A stretch of DNA of 64,000 bases from Amycolatopsis sp. GM8 (GTDB lineage Bacteria > Actinomycetota > Actinomycetes > Mycobacteriales > Pseudonocardiaceae), in assembly GCF_021653975.1 (NCBI RefSeq), contig NZ_JAJKFK010000003.1, positions 248,001-312,000 on the forward strand. The letters are read 5' to 3'. Made by a program: the position numbers and the translations under genes. This document shows positions 51,340 through 59,689 of this stretch, in pieces (within the stretch, counting starts at the first letter, position 1; each line of letters starts with the position of its first letter). Under the pieces are notes generated by a model. The model saw nothing but the letters and a program-made list of their open reading frames with translations, was not told the DNA's origin and did not search any database.

Positions 51340-51500
51340 GAACCGGGGACCACCAACAGACCGGCCACCGGCCAGGCACAGAGCAGGAATCAGACCAGGT
51401 ACCGACCCCAGGTCGGAGCAGCTACCGACCAGGATCAGCGGGCAGCGACCGGCCACGGACCACCGACCAGGTACAGCGGGCACAGAGCAGGAAGGCCACC
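51340..51500 (+). other. repetitive leader of the LLM/FMN-reductase operon
   Basis: This 160-bp untranslated stretch has lower GC and consists of repeated short words: CACAGAGCAGGAA at 51391 and 51481, and ACCGACCAGG at 51427 and 51463 with variants between. There is no good reading frame. It looks like a purine-rich unstructured 5' leader; GCAGGAAGG near 51488-51496 may serve as the ribosome site for ATG 51501. Confidence 0.4.
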
Positions 51501-52580
51501 ATGCAGTTCGGAGTGTTCAGCGTCAGCGACGTGACGACCGACCCCACCACCGGCGAGACCCCGGACGACACCGAGCGCGTCCGGTCCATGATCACCATCG
51601 CCCAGCACGCCGACGAGGCCGGGCTGGACGTGTTCGCGACCGGCGAGCATCACAACCCGCCGTTTGTCGCGTCCTCGCCCACCACGCTGCTGGGCTACCT
51701 CGCGGCGTCGACCAGGAACATCATCCTGTCCACCTCGACCACGCTGATCACGACCAACGACCCGGTCAAGATCGCCGAGGACTACGCCATGCTGCAGATC
51801 CTCTCGAACGGCCGGATGGACCTGATGATGGGCCGCGGCAACACCGGCCCGGTCTACCCGTGGTTCGGCAAGGACATCCGCCAGGGTATCCCGCTCGCCA
51901 TCGAGAACTACGCACTGCTGCGCCGTCTCTGGGATGAAGACGTGGTCGACTGGGAGGGCAAGCTCCGCACCCCGCTGCACGGGTTCACCTCGGTCCCGCG
52001 CCCGCTCGACGGGGTGCCGCCGTTCGTGTGGCACGGCTCGATCCGCAGCCCCGAGATCGCCGAGCAGGCCGCCTACTACGGCGACGGTTTCTTCCACAAC
52101 AACATCTTCTGGCCGATGTCGCACACCAGGCAGATGGTCGAGTTCTACCGGCAGCGCTTCGAGCACTACGAGCACGGCCGCGCCGACCAGGCCATCGTCG
52201 GCCTCGGCGGGCAGGCGTTCATCCGTAAGAACTCCCAGGACGCGTGGAACGAGTTCCGCCCCTACTTCGACAACGCGCCCGTTTACGGCCACGGCCCGTC
52301 GATGGAGGATTTCACCGCGAGCACGCCGCTGACCGTCGGCAGCCCGCAGCAGGTCATCGACCGCTACGCGAGCATGCGCGAGGACGTCGGCGACTACCAG
52401 CGCCAGCTGTTCCTGATCGACCACGCCGGCTTGCCGCTCAAGACGGTGCTGGAGCAGATCGACATCCTGGCCGAGGAGGTCGTTCCGGTGCTGCGCAAGG
52501 AAATGGAGGCCAAGCGCCCCGAGGGCGTGCCGGCCGACCCGCCGAGCCACGCCGACCGCGTCGCCGCGCTCGCCTCGTAA
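51501..52580 (+). CDS. LLM-class FMN-dependent monooxygenase (CE1758 type)
   Basis: 359 residues from ATG 51501. A bacterial-luciferase-like TIM barrel: AQHADEAGLDVFATGEHHNPPFV, TSTTLITTNDPVKIAEDYAML, RMDLMMGRGNTGPVYPWFG, VWHGSIRSPEIAEQAAYYGDGFFHNNIFWP. Together with the reductase 12 bp downstream it matches the CE1758/CE1759 two-component family known from Corynebacterium and relatives, in which reduced FMN from the reductase feeds the monooxygenase. The natural substrate is unknown. Confidence 0.9.
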   Translation: MQFGVFSVSDVTTDPTTGETPDDTERVRSMITIAQHADEAGLDVFATGEHHNPPFVASSPTTLLGYLAASTRNIILSTSTTLITTNDPVKIAEDYAMLQILSNGRMDLMMGRGNTGPVYPWFGKDIRQGIPLAIENYALLRRLWDEDVVDWEGKLRTPLHGFTSVPRPLDGVPPFVWHGSIRSPEIAEQAAYYGDGFFHNNIFWPMSHTRQMVEFYRQRFEHYEHGRADQAIVGLGGQAFIRKNSQDAWNEFRPYFDNAPVYGHGPSMEDFTASTPLTVGSPQQVIDRYASMREDVGDYQRQLFLIDHAGLPLKTVLEQIDILAEEVVPVLRKEMEAKRPEGVPADPPSHADRVAALAS

Positions 52581-52592
52581 CGAGAGGAAACC

Positions 52593-53240
52593 ATGAAGAT
52601 CGTGAGCGTGTCCGCCGGGCTGAACCAGCCGTCGTCCACCCGCCTGCTCGCCGACCGGCTGAGCCAGGCGACCGTGGCCGCGCTGGAAACCGAAGGCACG
52701 ACGGCCACCGTCGAGACGATCGAGCTGCGCGACCTCGCGCACGACATCACCAACGCGCTGGTGACCGGCTTCCCGGCCGGCCAGCTGCCTGGCGCGCTGG
52801 GCGAAATCACCAATGCCAACGGGATCATCGCGGTGACACCGATCTTCACCGCATCCTACTCGGGTCTGTTCAAGTCCTTTGTGGACATTCTGGACAGGGG
52901 CTCGCTCACCGGGATGCCGGTGCTGCTCGGCGCGACGGGCGGCACCGCGCGGCATTCCCTCGCGCTGGACTACGCCGTGCGCCCGCTCTTCACGTACCTG
53001 CACGCCGACGTCGTCACCACTGCGGTCTTCGCCGCGACGGACGACTGGGCAGGCGAAGGCGACAGCGTGAACCCGTTGCCCCAGCGCATCGAACGCGCCG
53101 GACGTGAGCTGGCCGCGAAGATCCTCGCGGCCGGGCGCGAGCGTCCGGCGGACCCGTTCACCGCCGTCCCGGACTTCGCGGACCTGCTCGGCGTCAGCGC
53201 GGCGACACCAAACGGCGGAAACGCCGCTGGTTCCCGGTGA
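52593..53240 (+). CDS. NAD(P)H-dependent FMN reductase (CE1759 type)
   Basis: 215 residues, flavodoxin-like. VSVSAGLNQPSSTRLLADRL is the phosphate-binding start, VTPIFTASYSGLFKSFVD the flavin loop, and LLGATGGTARHSLALDYAVRPLF the CE1759-specific region. It supplies FMNH2 to the LLM partner. GAGAGGAAA precedes the ATG. Its 3' end overlaps the convergent HxlR gene by 47 bp. Confidence 0.9.
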   Translation: MKIVSVSAGLNQPSSTRLLADRLSQATVAALETEGTTATVETIELRDLAHDITNALVTGFPAGQLPGALGEITNANGIIAVTPIFTASYSGLFKSFVDILDRGSLTGMPVLLGATGGTARHSLALDYAVRPLFTYLHADVVTTAVFAATDDWAGEGDSVNPLPQRIERAGRELAAKILAAGRERPADPFTAVPDFADLLGVSAATPNGGNAAGSR

Positions 53241-53799
53241 CGGCCAGCCGCCCGTCCGCGACGGCGGCATCGAATGCGGCCGGGTCGGTCAGGATCTCGT
53301 TCAACGTCAAAGGATCCGTGCGGACCGAGGCGTCCGCGGCGGCGGGTTCGCCGGACTCGACGTGGACCTGGCCGGCTTCCGTGCGAATGGTCCAGACCCG
53401 GTCGCCGAGCTCCATCCGGTAGGTCGCGGCCGACTCGGCGTGCGCCATGCCCCGCAGGAAGATCAGCACCGACGTCGCGGTGATCGCCGGCTCGGGCGGC
53501 AGCGGAACGCGCAGGCCCCACTCGCCCAGCGCGAGCATGATCGGCTCCAGCCGCCGCCCCCATTCGGTCAGCTCGTAGTCGCCCGCGGACCGGCGCCGCA
53601 GCACGCCGCGTGCCTCCAGTTCGCGCAGCCGGTCGGTCAGCAGGTTCGAGCTGACGCCCGCAAGTGCCTTGCGCAGCACGGAAAACCGCTGCGGCCCGAA
53701 CAGCAGCTCGCGCACGACCAGCAGCGCCCACCGCTCCCCCACGACGTCGAGCGCGCGCGCGATCCCACAGGCGTCCTGATAGCTCCGGCTCGTCGGCAT
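53194..53799 (-). CDS. HxlR family regulator with SCP2-like C-terminus
   Basis: 201 residues. CGIARALDVVGERWALLVVRELLFGPQRFSVLRKALAGVSSNLLTDRL (in parts) is the HxlR winged helix with a Cys near the N-terminus that may be redox-active. The added ~90 residues (VWTIRTEAGQVHVESGE, TDPLTLNEILTDPAAF) resemble an SCP2 sterol-carrier-like domain. It is divergent from a VOC gene with a palindrome between, and convergent with the FMN reductase. Confidence 0.88.
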   Translation of the reverse strand: MPTSRSYQDACGIARALDVVGERWALLVVRELLFGPQRFSVLRKALAGVSSNLLTDRLRELEARGVLRRRSAGDYELTEWGRRLEPIMLALGEWGLRVPLPPEPAITATSVLIFLRGMAHAESAATYRMELGDRVWTIRTEAGQVHVESGEPAAADASVRTDPLTLNEILTDPAAFDAAVADGRLAVTGNQRRFRRLVSPR

Positions 53800-53821
53800 G
53801 CCCCGAGCCTAGCGCTGAACA

Positions 53822-53836
53822 GTTGTTTTTAACAAC
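53822..53836. promoter_or_regulatory. HxlR operator candidate
   Basis: GTTGTT-TTT-AACAAC is a perfect 15-bp inverted repeat, 23 bp upstream of both the HxlR ATG and the VOC ATG. It is strikingly A/T-rich for this genome, as expected of an HxlR site overlapping divergent promoters. Confidence 0.65.
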
Positions 53837-53858
53837 CACGAGCGGTAACGTGCGCGCC

Positions 53859-54230
53859 ATGACACAGGCAGTCGTGCATTTCGAGATCATCGGCACCGAT
53901 CCCGCGGCCCTGCGCGAGTACTACGGCGCCCTGTTCGGCTGGGAGTTCGACACTTCCGGCCCCGTCGCACCGGAAGTCTCCGAAGCCGGGAACTACGGTT
54001 TCATCGGCAACACCGGAGGCATCCCGGGCGGAGTCGGCGGCGGTGCGGACTATCCCGGCCGCGTCCTGTTCTACGTCGGCGTCCCCGACGTGGCAGCAGC
54101 CTTACGCAAGGCCGAAAACCTCGGCGGGACTTCGACAATGGGGCCGTCGCGGGTTCCGGGTGGAGCCCTCGTCGTCGCGCATTTCACGGACCCCGAAGGA
54201 CATCTGGTCGGCCTGGCTGGCCCCGCCTGA
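53859..54230 (+). CDS. VOC-family (glyoxalase-like) protein
   Basis: 123 residues. VVHFEIIGTDPAALREYYGALFGWEFD begins the first beta-alpha-beta-beta-beta unit; VLFYVGVPDVAAALRKAENLGGTS and VVAHFTDPEGHLVGL form the second. It probably acts on an electrophilic small molecule or antibiotic. A rare TTA leucine codon lies at 54102-54104. It is the likely target of the divergent HxlR regulator. Confidence 0.86.
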   Translation: MTQAVVHFEIIGTDPAALREYYGALFGWEFDTSGPVAPEVSEAGNYGFIGNTGGIPGGVGGGADYPGRVLFYVGVPDVAAALRKAENLGGTSTMGPSRVPGGALVVAHFTDPEGHLVGLAGPA

Positions 54231-54237
54231 GACCCGC

Positions 54238-54259
54238 GCCGTATAGGTCGTTATACGGC
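54238..54259. promoter_or_regulatory. inverted repeat upstream of the kinase module
   Basis: GCCGTATA-N6-TATACGGC, perfect 8-bp arms, lies 8 bp after the VOC stop and 64 bp before the kinase GTG. TACCAT at 54282-54287 is a possible -10. The element may terminate the VOC gene or act as the operator of the kinase module. Confidence 0.45.
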
Positions 54260-54322
54260 CTTACGGACTGTGATCGCGTGCTACCATCCGGGCCTAGCTG
54301 ATTTGTCGGAGGCTGGGGGCAC

Positions 54323-56066
54323 GTGAACTCTGACACGCCGGGAAATCTCTTTGCCGCGCCGGAAACGAGTGGCCCGGCACGGCCGATTGCCATGCTGGGC
54401 AACGGGTTGCCGGTGCACGGGGTGGTCCGCGGTGGCATGGGCGAGGTTTTCCTGTGCGGTGACGGCGATTCACCGGAACCGCGGATGGCCCTCAAGACCT
54501 TCCAGCAGCGCTTCTTCTTCGACCGCGAGGTGCGTCGAGCGTTTGTCCGGGAAGCGGTGGTGTGGACCCGCCTATCGGGCGAGGCGCATATCCTGCCGGC
54601 GGTCGGCATCGACGACATCGACGGCCGGCCCTTTGTGTGGATGCCGTTCATTCCCGCGGGCGAAACCGGTCCGTCTGTCCGCGATCGGCTCCTAAACGGT
54701 CCACTCGGGGCCGAGGACGCGCTGTCGGTGGCACTGCAGACCGCGACGGGCATGATGCTCGCGAACCGCGAGGATCCCTGGTCTGGTCCACGGCGACCTG
54801 AAACCCGAGAACCTGCTGGTGTTCAAGGACTGGGTGTACATCACCGACTTCGGCCTCGCCAAAGGGATCGCCGACAGGACAGCCGTCGAGTTGGACAGCA
54901 CCTGGGCCTACCGCGCGCCGGAATGCTGGGACCACCCCTCGACGCCAGCGGCGGACGTCTACGCCTTCGGCACGATCCTGTACGAACTGCTGACCGGCAG
55001 GACGCCGCATCTCGCCGACACCAGGCAGGAGTGGCGGTCCGCCCAGCGGTCGGGGGCGATCGCGGTGCCACAGACCGAGGACGGCCTGGAACGCGACCTG
55101 CTGGCGTTGGCACCGCGTTGCCTCCAGGTCGACCCGGCTGAGCGACCCGCGGATTTTGAGGCTGTAGAACGACTCGTGCGGGCGGTGGGCGCCTCGCACC
55201 GGCCGGAACTCACCGATCGGATCACGCGGTGGAGCGCCGGCGTCGGACAGCTGCTGGACGCCGGACGGTCCGCGGTGCTCAGCAATCTGCTCGTGCGGAG
55301 CCTCGCCAGGATGGGCGAGTTCGAACTCGCGCTGGCGGAGATCGACCGAGTGCCGCCGGCGGACCGCACCCCGGTTTTGCTGATGTCGCGCGGCAGTGTG
55401 CTGTCGTCGCTCGGGAGGGACACCGAGGCGCTGGCCGAGTTCGACGCGGCACTGGCCGCGGGACTATCCGCCGAGGACAGCGTCAAGTGCCGGAGCGAGT
55501 ACGCCCTTTCCCTCAACCGGCTCGGCCGCCACCAGGAGGCGGCCGAGCTGTTCATCCGGCTGATGGTGCGGGCGACGCCGCGGCAGCACGCGGAACTCGC
55601 GGTCAACCTGGCCACCGTCTACCTCGATGACGACCGGCCACGAGAGGCGTTGCCTCATCTGGTCCGCGCGGCGGCGGAGCAGCCGGACCTCTGGCAGCTG
55701 TGGGCGGGCATCGGGCAGGCCCGCGAGGCGCTCGGCGATTTCGGCGCCGCATTCACGGCGTACCACCGCGCGCTCGGCGTGGCGCCGCAGGAACCCCGGC
55801 TCCAGATCATGCTCGCCGCGGTGTGCATGGACCACCTCGGTGACTGGGACACCGCGTTCGCGGCGTTGACGGCCGCACACGATCAGGGTTCGTCCTCGGC
55901 GGAATGGTTTGTCCGCTATCAGGCCTGCAATCTCCGGCTCGGCCGGACCGAGGAGTTCGCCGCGCTGAACGACGTGATCCGCCGGCAGGTCGGCGACGAG
56001 GAGCTGGACCGGCGACTCCGCATGGCGAGCCGCCTCGCACGGCACGACCCGAGAGGAGGCGTATGA
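54323..56066 (+). pseudogene. Ser/Thr protein kinase with C-terminal TPRs, interrupted by a +1 frameshift
   Basis: Translation from GTG 54323 gives a kinase N-lobe: glycine loop GVVRGGMGEVFL (residues 33-44), lysine in MALKTF (K58), helix-C Glu in REAVVW. After W153 (codon 54779-54781) one extra base, for example T54782, shifts the frame. From 54783 the other frame continues exactly: VHGDLKPENLL catalytic loop, TDFGLAKG, YRAPECW, SADVYAFG-like AADVYAFG, then about six TPRs to 56066. A repaired protein has 580 residues. All catalytic residues survive, so this is a recent lesion or a sequencing error. The next gene overlaps by ATGA. Confidence 0.85.
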
Positions 56067-57184
56067 GGTTCCCGAAACTGCCGAGGCCCGGGAAACAGGC
56101 GGACGCGGGCCGGCTGCTGCCGACGATGCCGTTCATGAACACCCGGTTCTACGTCGAGGCGCAGGCCTTCTCGCTGGACTTCTTCTACGGCCTCGACCTG
56201 CCCGACTACGCCGACAAGTTCGAGTGGGGTTTCGCGGAGGCCACCGGTCAGATCCGGGCCCGCCTGCCCATGGCGACGATGCGGTCGACGCCGTTCTACT
56301 TCACCCGCTGCCCCGGCTGCGGCGGACATGTGCTGACCAACCGGGACGTCGGCAAGGACCTGAGCTGCCGGTGGTGCGGGGTGTCCGCACCGACCGCGGT
56401 GCGCCACGACAAGCGGCTCGACCGCCTCGAAGCGCTGGCGCTCGACAAGCTCGGGAAGCGGGTGACGGACCTTTCCGGCCAGATGTGTGTCGTGATCGTC
56501 GATGCGGCGGACGCGAAGCAGGCGAGGCGGGTCCGCTCGATGGGAGCGGAGCTCGGGTTCAGCGAACTCGAGCCGGACAACATGGCCGTGCGGCATCTCC
56601 GCGTCGAGGGGTACCGGCGCGGATTGGTCTCGCCGGACGGAGCTTTCCTCGTGGCGTTGCGACAGGTCGCCGCCCCCGGAAGTCGCGGATACGCGGACGA
56701 GACTCCCCCGGTGGTCGATCGTCTGATCATCAGACTGCGGCAGGAACTGGGGGCGGTGAACTCCCTTTCGCTGACGTACTCCCCCGACGATGACGACTAC
56801 CTGGTGCTGCTCTACGAGGGTCGCCACGACGAGGTGCTCGCCGGCCTGCGGGCACGGGTCGCCGAGAACCCGGTCAAGGAAGAGACGATGGCGCTCCTGG
56901 GCAGAATGCTTCTCCAGCACGGCTCCGACGCCGAGGCGGAGGAGGTGATCAGCCGGGGAGTCCGGCTGTGGCCGGCCGGCGCGGACTGGTGGCGGCTGCT
57001 GGGTGAGCTCCGGCTGAGGTCCGGCCGGTTCGGCGATGCGGCGGAGTCGTTCGAGCGCTCGCTGGGTATCGATCCCCACCAGGCCGACGCCATGGCGCTG
57101 CTCGCCCAGTGCCACCGCGAACTCGGCGACGTCGACCGGGCCGAGGCTCTCGAAGCGCGAGCCAGGACCATCGGCTGGGGGTAG
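56063..57184 (+). CDS. zinc-ribbon and TPR protein of the kinase module
   Basis: 373 residues. After a conserved-looking N-terminus (MPFMNTRFYVEAQAFSLDF) comes a zinc ribbon with CPGC (C83, C86) and CRWC (C102, C105). A central alpha/beta segment follows (MCVVIVDAADAKQARRVRSMGAELGF, FLVALRQVAAPG), and the C-terminal ~110 residues are TPRs (VISRGVRLWPAGADWWRLLGELRLRSG, SFERSLGIDPHQADAMALLAQC). The start overlaps the kinase stop. The ribbon-plus-TPR content recalls the accessory parts of PknG. I do not recognise a named family. Confidence 0.72.
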   Translation: MRFPKLPRPGKQADAGRLLPTMPFMNTRFYVEAQAFSLDFFYGLDLPDYADKFEWGFAEATGQIRARLPMATMRSTPFYFTRCPGCGGHVLTNRDVGKDLSCRWCGVSAPTAVRHDKRLDRLEALALDKLGKRVTDLSGQMCVVIVDAADAKQARRVRSMGAELGFSELEPDNMAVRHLRVEGYRRGLVSPDGAFLVALRQVAAPGSRGYADETPPVVDRLIIRLRQELGAVNSLSLTYSPDDDDYLVLLYEGRHDEVLAGLRARVAENPVKEETMALLGRMLLQHGSDAEAEEVISRGVRLWPAGADWWRLLGELRLRSGRFGDAAESFERSLGIDPHQADAMALLAQCHRELGDVDRAEALEARARTIGWG

Positions 57185-57197
57185 GTGCGGAAACGTG

Positions 57198-58184
57198 ATG
57201 GAACTCGTGGTGACCAAGCTCGCCGGCTCGCTCGCCAAAGAGCTCGCCGGCCCGGCCCGGCGCAAGCTGACCGACCTGGCGCTGGGCGAGCGTGACAGCC
57301 GGGCGCTGGAAGACGTGTGCCGTGGCGCGTTGTGGCGTGCCGTGTACGAGATGGAAGACGACGGCGTCGGTCGTGCGGAGCTGGAGCACACGCTGGGCCT
57401 GCTGGAACGCCTGGTCGCGGACGTGGCTCCGGCCGACATCCCGTCGTTGATCACGACGGAGTCGCCCGACGCGCCAACCCTGGCGCGGTGGCGGCGTCAC
57501 GCCCGGGAGCTCGGGCTGGATCCCGAAACCTTCCCGGTGCCGTTCGACACCGTCGTCGCGCGCACGCTCCGGCTCATTCCCGAGGAACTCACCCGCGTCG
57601 CGGGCAGGCCGGACAATCCGCTGTTCGGGCAGGTCGTCCTGGCCAGGCTGGAACAGCTGGGCGCCAACCTCGCCGCGGTGAGCATGCACGACGGCCTGTC
57701 GAGGCTGGTACCGCTGTCGGCCGGGCTGCGGGAGGTGCTCAGCCACCCCTACGAAGCGTGCCGGGCGTCCGGGCGGGCGTTCGTGACCCCGGATCTGTTG
57801 CTGGCACTGGCTTCGACCGAGCCGGTGGGCTCGTGTCTGGCGGCGGCGAGCCCGGGCCTGGACGCCCGGCTGGTCGCCCAGCTCCGCGAGTACCTCACGA
57901 CCACCGACACCGGACCGTTCCAGCCCTTCGACTGGGACGAACGCGCGGACGTGCTTCGCGCGCGGCAACTCGCGTGGGCTGCCCAGGTACCCGCCGTCAC
58001 CGGGTTGTTCATGCTGCGGGGTGTGCTCGACACCCCGTCGAACACCCGCCGGCAGCTCGCCGCGTGGCTCGGCCCCGTGTTCGACCGGCTGTGCGACCTC
58101 GCCCGGACCCGCAGTCGCGCCACGGCCACCCCGTCCGGCACACCCGGTTTGATCTTCCCGGGGCCGGGGGGAGCCCTCGACTGA
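57198..58184 (+). CDS. all-helical protein with Clp-N-like segment, kinase module
   Basis: 328 residues; ATG 57198 is chosen, GTG 57195 is equally possible. The N-terminal helix set (LVVTKLAGSLAKELAGPARRKLTDLALG, ALEDVCRGALWRAVYEM) resembles helical N-domains of NACHT/STAND-type signalling proteins. Around residue 178, SAGLREVLSHPYEACRASGRAFVTPDLLLALAST is similar to the Clp-N repeat. No enzymatic motif is visible. It follows the zinc-ribbon gene after 13 bp and is probably an adaptor or effector of the module. Confidence 0.65.
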   Translation: MELVVTKLAGSLAKELAGPARRKLTDLALGERDSRALEDVCRGALWRAVYEMEDDGVGRAELEHTLGLLERLVADVAPADIPSLITTESPDAPTLARWRRHARELGLDPETFPVPFDTVVARTLRLIPEELTRVAGRPDNPLFGQVVLARLEQLGANLAAVSMHDGLSRLVPLSAGLREVLSHPYEACRASGRAFVTPDLLLALASTEPVGSCLAAASPGLDARLVAQLREYLTTTDTGPFQPFDWDERADVLRARQLAWAAQVPAVTGLFMLRGVLDTPSNTRRQLAAWLGPVFDRLCDLARTRSRATATPSGTPGLIFPGPGGALD

Positions 58185-58333
58185 GGTTCCCCCGCCCGCG
58201 CCGGGATGGCGGTGATTACCCCACCGAGGTAGCGGGCCGCGGAGTGAGGGACTAAGTTTCTCGCGAACCTGGTGAAGGACCTGCCCGGTCCCGATCCTGA
58301 CCGTCCTTTGTGGACTCGTTATCGAGGAGCGGC

Positions 58334-58714
58334 GTGCCGACGAGGACCCTGTCGCACGGCGAATGCGTCCGGCTGATCCGCGCCCCCGCGCGCTACCGGC
58401 CCGTCCTCGCGTCGATCGACGGGCAAGATCCGGTACCGCTGACGTGTTTCGTGCTCGACGAGGGTGACCTGCTGGTCCCGGCCGGCCGGGACCGGGAGCT
58501 GGTCCGCCGCGCGATCGGCCGCACCGTCGCGATCACCGTCACCCAGCGGAACCTGCACGCACCCGGCGGCTGGACGGTGACCGGGATCGGGCTCGCCCGC
58601 CCGCTCGTCGCGGCCGACCGCCCGGACCCGCTGCCCCGCACCACGGTGCCCGAAGACTTCGACGCGGGCCTGCGCGTCGTGATCGCCCGGCTGACCGGCG
58701 CGGAAGAGGTCTGA
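58334..58714 (+). CDS. PNPOx-like split-barrel protein
   Basis: 126 residues from GTG 58334, with GAGGAG 4 nt upstream. LSHGECVRLIRAPARYRPVLASIDGQDPVPLTCFVLDEGDLLVPAG follows the pyridoxamine-phosphate-oxidase-like flavin barrel of small actinobacterial proteins, then RAIGRTVAITVTQRNLHAPGGWTVTGIGLA. The function is unknown. A GTCC-N5-GGAC palindrome (58303-58315) lies just upstream and another (58743-58755) just downstream. Confidence 0.68.
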   Translation: MPTRTLSHGECVRLIRAPARYRPVLASIDGQDPVPLTCFVLDEGDLLVPAGRDRELVRRAIGRTVAITVTQRNLHAPGGWTVTGIGLARPLVAADRPDPLPRTTVPEDFDAGLRVVIARLTGAEEV

Positions 58715-58759
58715 ACGGCGGCTTGCGGGGCTCTACCCCACGGTCCACAATGGACAATT

Positions 58760-59689
58760 GTGCGCCGTAAGCAGGTGATCTGGGTGGTCGCGGTCGTCGT
58801 CGTGCTGGTCGCCGCGGCGGTCGTGGCGGTCCTCGCGCTGCGGGGCGGGCCGGCGGCGGCCCCGCCCGAGCAGGCCGGGTCCACCGGCCCGGTGCTGGTG
58901 GTGAAGATCGACAACGTGGACGAGGCGCGGCCCGCGACCGGGCTCGGCTCGGCCGACGTGCTCTACGTGGAGCCCGTCGAGGGCGGGCTGACCCGCGCGG
59001 CGGCCGTGTTCACGGCTAACCGGCCGGACGTGGTCGGTCCCGTGCGCAGTGCCCGGGAGACGGACTTCGACCTGCTCGCCCAGTACCGGCATCCGGTGTT
59101 CGCGTACTCCGGCGCGGCACCGGAGGTCGTGCAGGCGCTGCACACGCCGCCGCTGTCCGCGCGCGTCGTCAATGCCTCGCCGGACGACGTTCCGGCCGCC
59201 TACTTCCGCCAGCCCGGCAAGGCGGCGCCGCACAACTTGTACGCGCACGCGGCCGCGCTGCCGACGAGCGACGGCGCCCTGCCCGACGCGGTGCTGCCGC
59301 GCGGCGCGGCGCCCGCCGGCGGGACCCCGGCGACCGATCAGACGGCGGCTGTCGGCGCGGCCTCCTTCGCGTTCCACTGGGCTGACGGGCGCTGGCGGAT
59401 CTCGATGGACGGCACCCCGTTCACCTCCACCGAGTCCGGGCAGCTGACCGCGTCGACGGTGATCCTGCAGCGGGTGACCACGACGACCAGCGCACTCGGC
59501 GGCAACGGCGCTTCACCGCTCGTGCATACGACCGGCACCGGCGAGGCGACGATGTTGCGCGACGGGCAGTCGTTCCACGGCACCTGGTCCCGCCCCTCGG
59601 CGGACGCGGGCACCACCTTCACGACCGACAGCGGCGCGCCGCTCCCCGCGTCCCCCGGCCAGGTCTGGGTCCTGCTCATCCCGGCGTAG
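58760..59689 (+). CDS. DUF3048 exported protein
   Basis: 309 residues from GTG 58760. An N-terminal membrane helix (VIWVVAVVVVLVAAAVVAVLAL) and an Ala/Pro linker precede the two DUF3048 halves: VLVVKIDNVDEARPATGLGSADVLYVEPVEGGLTR, VVGPVRSARETDFDLLAQY, then GTPFTSTESGQLTASTVILQRV and TWSRPSADAGTTF. The family (B. subtilis YerB) is surface-located and of unknown function. Its stop codon abuts the first unit of repeat array 3. Confidence 0.87.
   Translation: MRRKQVIWVVAVVVVLVAAAVVAVLALRGGPAAAPPEQAGSTGPVLVVKIDNVDEARPATGLGSADVLYVEPVEGGLTRAAAVFTANRPDVVGPVRSARETDFDLLAQYRHPVFAYSGAAPEVVQALHTPPLSARVVNASPDDVPAAYFRQPGKAAPHNLYAHAAALPTSDGALPDAVLPRGAAPAGGTPATDQTAAVGAASFAFHWADGRWRISMDGTPFTSTESGQLTASTVILQRVTTTTSALGGNGASPLVHTTGTGEATMLRDGQSFHGTWSRPSADAGTTFTTDSGAPLPASPGQVWVLLIPA

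Noticed and set aside
54775-54800. Programmed ribosomal frameshifting in the kinase gene
   Set aside because: No slippery heptamer or stimulatory structure is evident at CTGGTCTGGTC; mutation or sequencing error is simpler.
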